DNA of 6,599 bases from Candidatus Peribacteria bacterium (GTDB lineage Bacteria > Patescibacteriota > Gracilibacteria > Peribacterales > Peribacteraceae): positions 1 through 6,599 of the forward strand of contig JAAYXY010000020.1 in assembly GCA_012515645.1 (NCBI GenBank). Reading direction: 5' to 3'. Of this stretch, positions 4,971 to 6,599 are shown one piece after another. The position numbers and the translations under genes were made by a program. Each line of letters begins with the position of its first letter. Position 1 is the first letter of the stretch. The notes below the pieces were generated by a model that did no database searches, was not told where the DNA came from, and saw only the letters and a program-made list of their open reading frames with translations.

Positions 4971-5774
4971 TTAGACCCATAGCGCACCCCGCCAGCCCCG
5001 AAAGTCACCGTGATTGCGGGCATTGAACACGCGCACGCACGCACCACCACTGTAGCGACTGGCGCAAGGGGCGCCACCGCGCTCACGTTCCTCTGGTGTG
5101 GCTTGAATGTAATCGTAGCAATATTGATCAGTATCTGGGAACTCCACCATGTGCGCCTTTGCAATGTCTCCCTCCATGAGAGGAACACCTATCTTCTGCG
5201 ATTGTGTTACAGCATTACCATTGCAGTTCTCTCTACCTACCTGTCTCTCTGCTTTTCTATCGTAGACACAGTTTGCACGCTCAGAAAGTGTTTGACCGAA
5301 AGTCTCTGCAATGCAGTACCGTCCGCCTTCTTCACAGACAACCGCAGGGCGTGAGCCTGCTTGTACCATCCTGTAGACAGCTTTGAGTTGTTCTTCGTTC
5401 TCTGTTGCTCGGAGTTTTGCCTCGACTGCTGCAAAGTCCATACCTTCCTGTACTCTGTACCCTGCTTTTCGTGTCTCATCTGCACCTTTATCAAATTCTG
5501 CCTTCAGCGCATTGATCGCTCCATCAGCCATTGCAGGAGTGAGTTCAAGAGCATCTGGTTGAACAGCATCTCCAAGCAGTTCATCCATTAGTTCACGTCT
5601 TTCTGTTTGAATTCTTGCAAGTTCTGCCTGAGCCTCTCCAAGTGCTTCTACAGCAGCACGTTCCTGTTCATCAAGATTAGATAGTTCATCTCTAATCTCA
5701 TCTCTGCGCTCATCGGAGATCGCAGGAGTGGCGGTAGCCTCATCAGCAACTTTTTCTTCGGCAACAGCTTTCAT
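4971..5774 (-). CDS. DGR variable (target) protein
   Basis: This 267-aa protein carries the VR at its very C-terminus (residues 234-267, ending GWRGALWV). The N-terminal third is acidic and Ala/Glu-rich; residues about 20-66 look like a coiled coil (DERRDEIRDELSNLDEQERA). The C-terminal half has cysteines at 147, 154, 169, 184 and 219, plus 237 and 246 inside the VR. A C-terminal VR ending in a G-W/F-R-x-A-L pattern is typical of DGR proteins with a C-type-lectin or FGE-like fold, so I infer that fold; motifs outside the VR are too weak to prove it. Thirteen VR residues differ from those the TR would encode: 234, 237, 239, 241, 242, 244, 246, 248, 250, 253, 256, 258 and 259. I chose the ATG at 5774 because the in-frame ATG at 5804 lies inside the -10 box. 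No clear signal peptide is seen from this start, so location and ligand are unknown. Confidence 0.92.
   Translation of the reverse strand: MKAVAEEKVADEATATPAISDERRDEIRDELSNLDEQERAAVEALGEAQAELARIQTERRELMDELLGDAVQPDALELTPAMADGAINALKAEFDKGADETRKAGYRVQEGMDFAAVEAKLRATENEEQLKAVYRMVQAGSRPAVVCEEGGRYCIAETFGQTLSERANCVYDRKAERQVGRENCNGNAVTQSQKIGVPLMEGDIAKAHMVEFPDTDQYCYDYIQATPEERERGGAPCASRYSGGACVRVFNARNHGDFRGWRGALWV
4980..4998 (-). promoter_or_regulatory. Initiation of mutagenic homology (IMH) candidate
   Basis: These 19 bp at the 3' end of the VR are identical to 4566-4584 of the TR. They are GC-rich and, on the coding strand, contain no adenine except the last base, so they stay constant. In characterised DGRs the equivalent segment is where cDNA integration begins and what fixes the direction TR to VR. 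They encode part of GWRGAL. Confidence 0.7.
4980..5079 (-). repeat. DGR variable repeat (VR)
   Basis: This is the 100-bp counterpart of the TR at 4566-4665, lying at the 3' end of the variable gene. It carries 19 adenine-directed changes that fall in 13 codons, and all 13 change the amino acid (mostly Asn to Gly, Ser, Cys, Arg, Phe or Tyr; also Tyr to Cys, Asp to Gly, His to Arg, Gln to Arg). Homology stops at 5079/5080 on one side and at 4979/4980 on the other, one base before a G-to-T difference on the coding strand. Confidence 0.97.
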
Positions 5775-5799
5775 AGAAAATATGGGTAATGTTAAGGTA

Positions 5800-5827
5800 A
5801 ACATACATATGTTTGGATATGTGTCAA
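5800..5827 (-). promoter_or_regulatory. Promoter of the variable-protein gene
   Basis: On the minus strand a perfect -35 TTGACA (5827-5822) is followed after 16 bases by TATGTT (5805-5800). Transcription would start near 5793, about 19 bases before the ATG at 5774, leaving a short leader without a Shine-Dalgarno. Confidence 0.6.
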
Positions 5828-5898
5828 GCGACTCCGGGCTCAAATTACGTCATAAATTAAGCGCAGTTTCTGACCCTTTTTGTTGACTGTTACAGTCC

Positions 5899-5960
5899 GA
5901 GACCCGACTCATCACCTAGACCAGGAGATACAAAATTCTGGAGACCCGAGTGGTTCGAAT
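5899..5960 (+). repeat. Right imperfect direct repeat flanking the DGR
   Basis: This is the right-hand copy of the repeat at 3158-3215. It has gagacccgac at 5899-5908, then a 40-bp stretch (5919-5958) matching the left copy at 33 positions, including 17 identical bases at the end. It continues into a tRNA 3'-end-like sequence ending in CCTCCACCA at 5976. The arms AGACCAGGA (5918-5926) and TCCTGGTCT (5989-5997) form a perfect 9-bp inverted repeat around it. It lies upstream of the variable gene promoter and bounds the cassette on the right. Confidence 0.75.
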
Positions 5961-5976
5961 CGATTCACCTCCACCA
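5951..5976 (+). other. tRNA 3'-end-like fragment
   Basis: TGGTTCGAATC resembles a T-arm and is followed by an acceptor-like CACCTCC, then ACCA. The T-stem pairs at four of five positions if one G-T is allowed. It matches the last 26 bases of the tRNA-Ala gene (3112-3137 plus CCA, aligned end to end) only partly, at the T-loop and the CTCCACCA end. No matching acceptor 5' half, D-arm or anticodon arm exists upstream, so it is not a tRNA gene. It may be a remnant left at an integration site. Confidence 0.4.
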
Positions 5977-6037
5977 CATGACCCCATTTCCTGGTCTCTT
6001 GTACACTTTGCATAACGCGGCCTTTTCGTGTTTTCGC

Positions 6038-6066
6038 TAGACAAAAAACAGTCCTTTCCCTATGAT
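6038..6066 (+). promoter_or_regulatory. Promoter of the DsbA-like gene
   Basis: TAGACA (6038-6043) and TATGAT (6061-6066), each five of six matches to consensus, are separated by exactly 17 bases. Transcription would start near 6073, about 21 bases before the ATG at 6094. The leader has a T-rich and a C-rich patch but no Shine-Dalgarno. Confidence 0.65.
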
Positions 6067-6093
6067 GCGCGCACTTTTTTCACCCCCGTCTTT

Positions 6094-6599
6094 ATGGTTG
6101 ATAAAATCAAGTCCATTACAGGAACTAACCCGTGGTTCGGTGTATCGATGATCCTCGTCGGTATCATCATTGGCTACGGTTTTGCTCATACGACTGCCAA
6201 TGTACCGCTGGGAGGCACCGCCATCGATCCGACCGTTGTCGATGATCCTGCTCCCGAGCCTACACCCACTGCGGAAGAACGGTTCCCTGAGGTGGAAAAC
6301 GTCGTAGCTGTTACGGACGATGACAACCGCTTCGGTGATGCGAATGCAACGGTGTCCATTATTGAATACTCGGACTTCGAATGCCCGTTCTGCACGCGGA
6401 ACCATGCCACCATGAAGGAACTCATGGAAACCGAAGATGATATCAACTGGGTGTACAGGCATTTCCCACTGGGATTCCATGCCAATGCGCAGAAAGCGGC
6501 GGAGGCCAGCGAGTGTGCAGCCGACCAGGGCAAATTCTGGGAGTATTCCGATCTGCTCTTCGATGAAGGTGCAGAAATTGCCAATCTTGCAGTACATGC
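6094..6599 (+). CDS. Membrane-anchored DsbA-like thiol oxidoreductase (partial)
   Basis: The frame is open from the ATG at 6094 to the right edge (168 codons). The short N-terminus has two lysines (MVDKIKS), followed by a membrane segment at about 14-31 (WFGVSMILVGIIIGYGFA), then a Pro/Asp/Glu-rich linker (about 38-66). A thioredoxin-fold domain follows with YSDFECPFC; the redox pair is C97-P-F-C100, and the typical DsbA-family pattern WVYRHFPLGFH lies downstream. Such proteins sit on the outer face of the membrane and catalyse disulfide formation or exchange in exported proteins, often with a VKOR or DsbB partner. The C-terminus, including the usual cis-proline region, is outside the window. 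It belongs to the DSBA/thioredoxin_4 group; whether it is an oxidase or isomerase cannot be told. Confidence 0.92.
   Translation, partial: MVDKIKSITGTNPWFGVSMILVGIIIGYGFAHTTANVPLGGTAIDPTVVDDPAPEPTPTAEERFPEVENVVAVTDDDNRFGDANATVSIIEYSDFECPFCTRNHATMKELMETEDDINWVYRHFPLGFHANAQKAAEASECAADQGKFWEYSDLLFDEGAEIANLAVH

Noticed and set aside
5899..5976. A further tRNA gene ending in CCTCCACCA
   Set aside because: No acceptor 5' half (GGAGGTG), D-arm or anticodon arm can be placed at the right distance upstream.
6037..6597. Minus-strand frame of 186 codons opposite the DsbA-like gene
   Set aside because: The plus strand encodes a clear membrane-anchored CPFC protein with a good promoter; the antisense product has no recognisable domain.

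Overview
The window looks like a bacterial chromosome segment that carries a complete diversity-generating retroelement (DGR) between housekeeping genes. Genes lack obvious Shine-Dalgarno sequences. Two of them (obg, avd) have a -10-like box placed so that the mRNA would be leaderless or nearly so. TGA is used as a stop codon, so Gracilibacteria-type recoding is not seen. A compact DGR with a separate avd gene is common in Candidate Phyla Radiation (Patescibacteria) genomes, so I infer a CPR-like, possibly Peribacteria-like host. That assignment rests on style and gene content only.

Layout, left to right. (1) 1-489, minus strand: a partial, unrecognised helical protein running off the left edge. 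(2) 543-2580, plus strand: obg (ribosome-associated GTPase), overlapped at its end by a DUF1624/HGSNAT-type membrane acyltransferase gene. (3) 2595-2828, minus strand: a small hypothetical gene. (4) 2924-3140: divergent tRNA-Phe(GAA) and tRNA-Ala(CGC). (5) 3158-5976: the DGR cassette, bounded by two imperfect direct repeats of about 55-60 bp, the left one just after tRNA-Ala. (6) 6094-6599, plus strand: the start of a membrane-anchored DsbA-like thiol oxidoreductase, running off the right edge.

The DGR contains every expected part. The variable protein gene is at 4971-5774 (minus), with its variable repeat (VR, 4980-5079) at the C-terminus. The template repeat (TR, 4566-4665) lies in the same orientation. 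TR and VR are 100 bp each and differ at 19 positions, and every one of the 19 is an adenine in the TR coding strand. This is the signature of adenine-specific mutagenic retrohoming. All 19 fall in 13 codons and all 13 change the amino acid. The reverse transcriptase is at 3219-4232 (minus) and has the DGR-type IGNVTSQ motif and a YGDD active site. The accessory protein Avd (4216-4560) lies on the opposite strand, between TR and RT.

Expected working order: a minus-strand transcript carries the TR, RT and Avd copy it into cDNA with errors opposite adenines, and the cDNA replaces the VR of the target gene. The GC-rich 3' end shared by TR and VR marks the initiation site. The unusual points are the inverted avd, which makes the TR transcript antisense to avd; the flanking direct repeats beside a tRNA; the hairpin-rich 305-bp TR-VR interval; and a CT microsatellite inside the RT gene.
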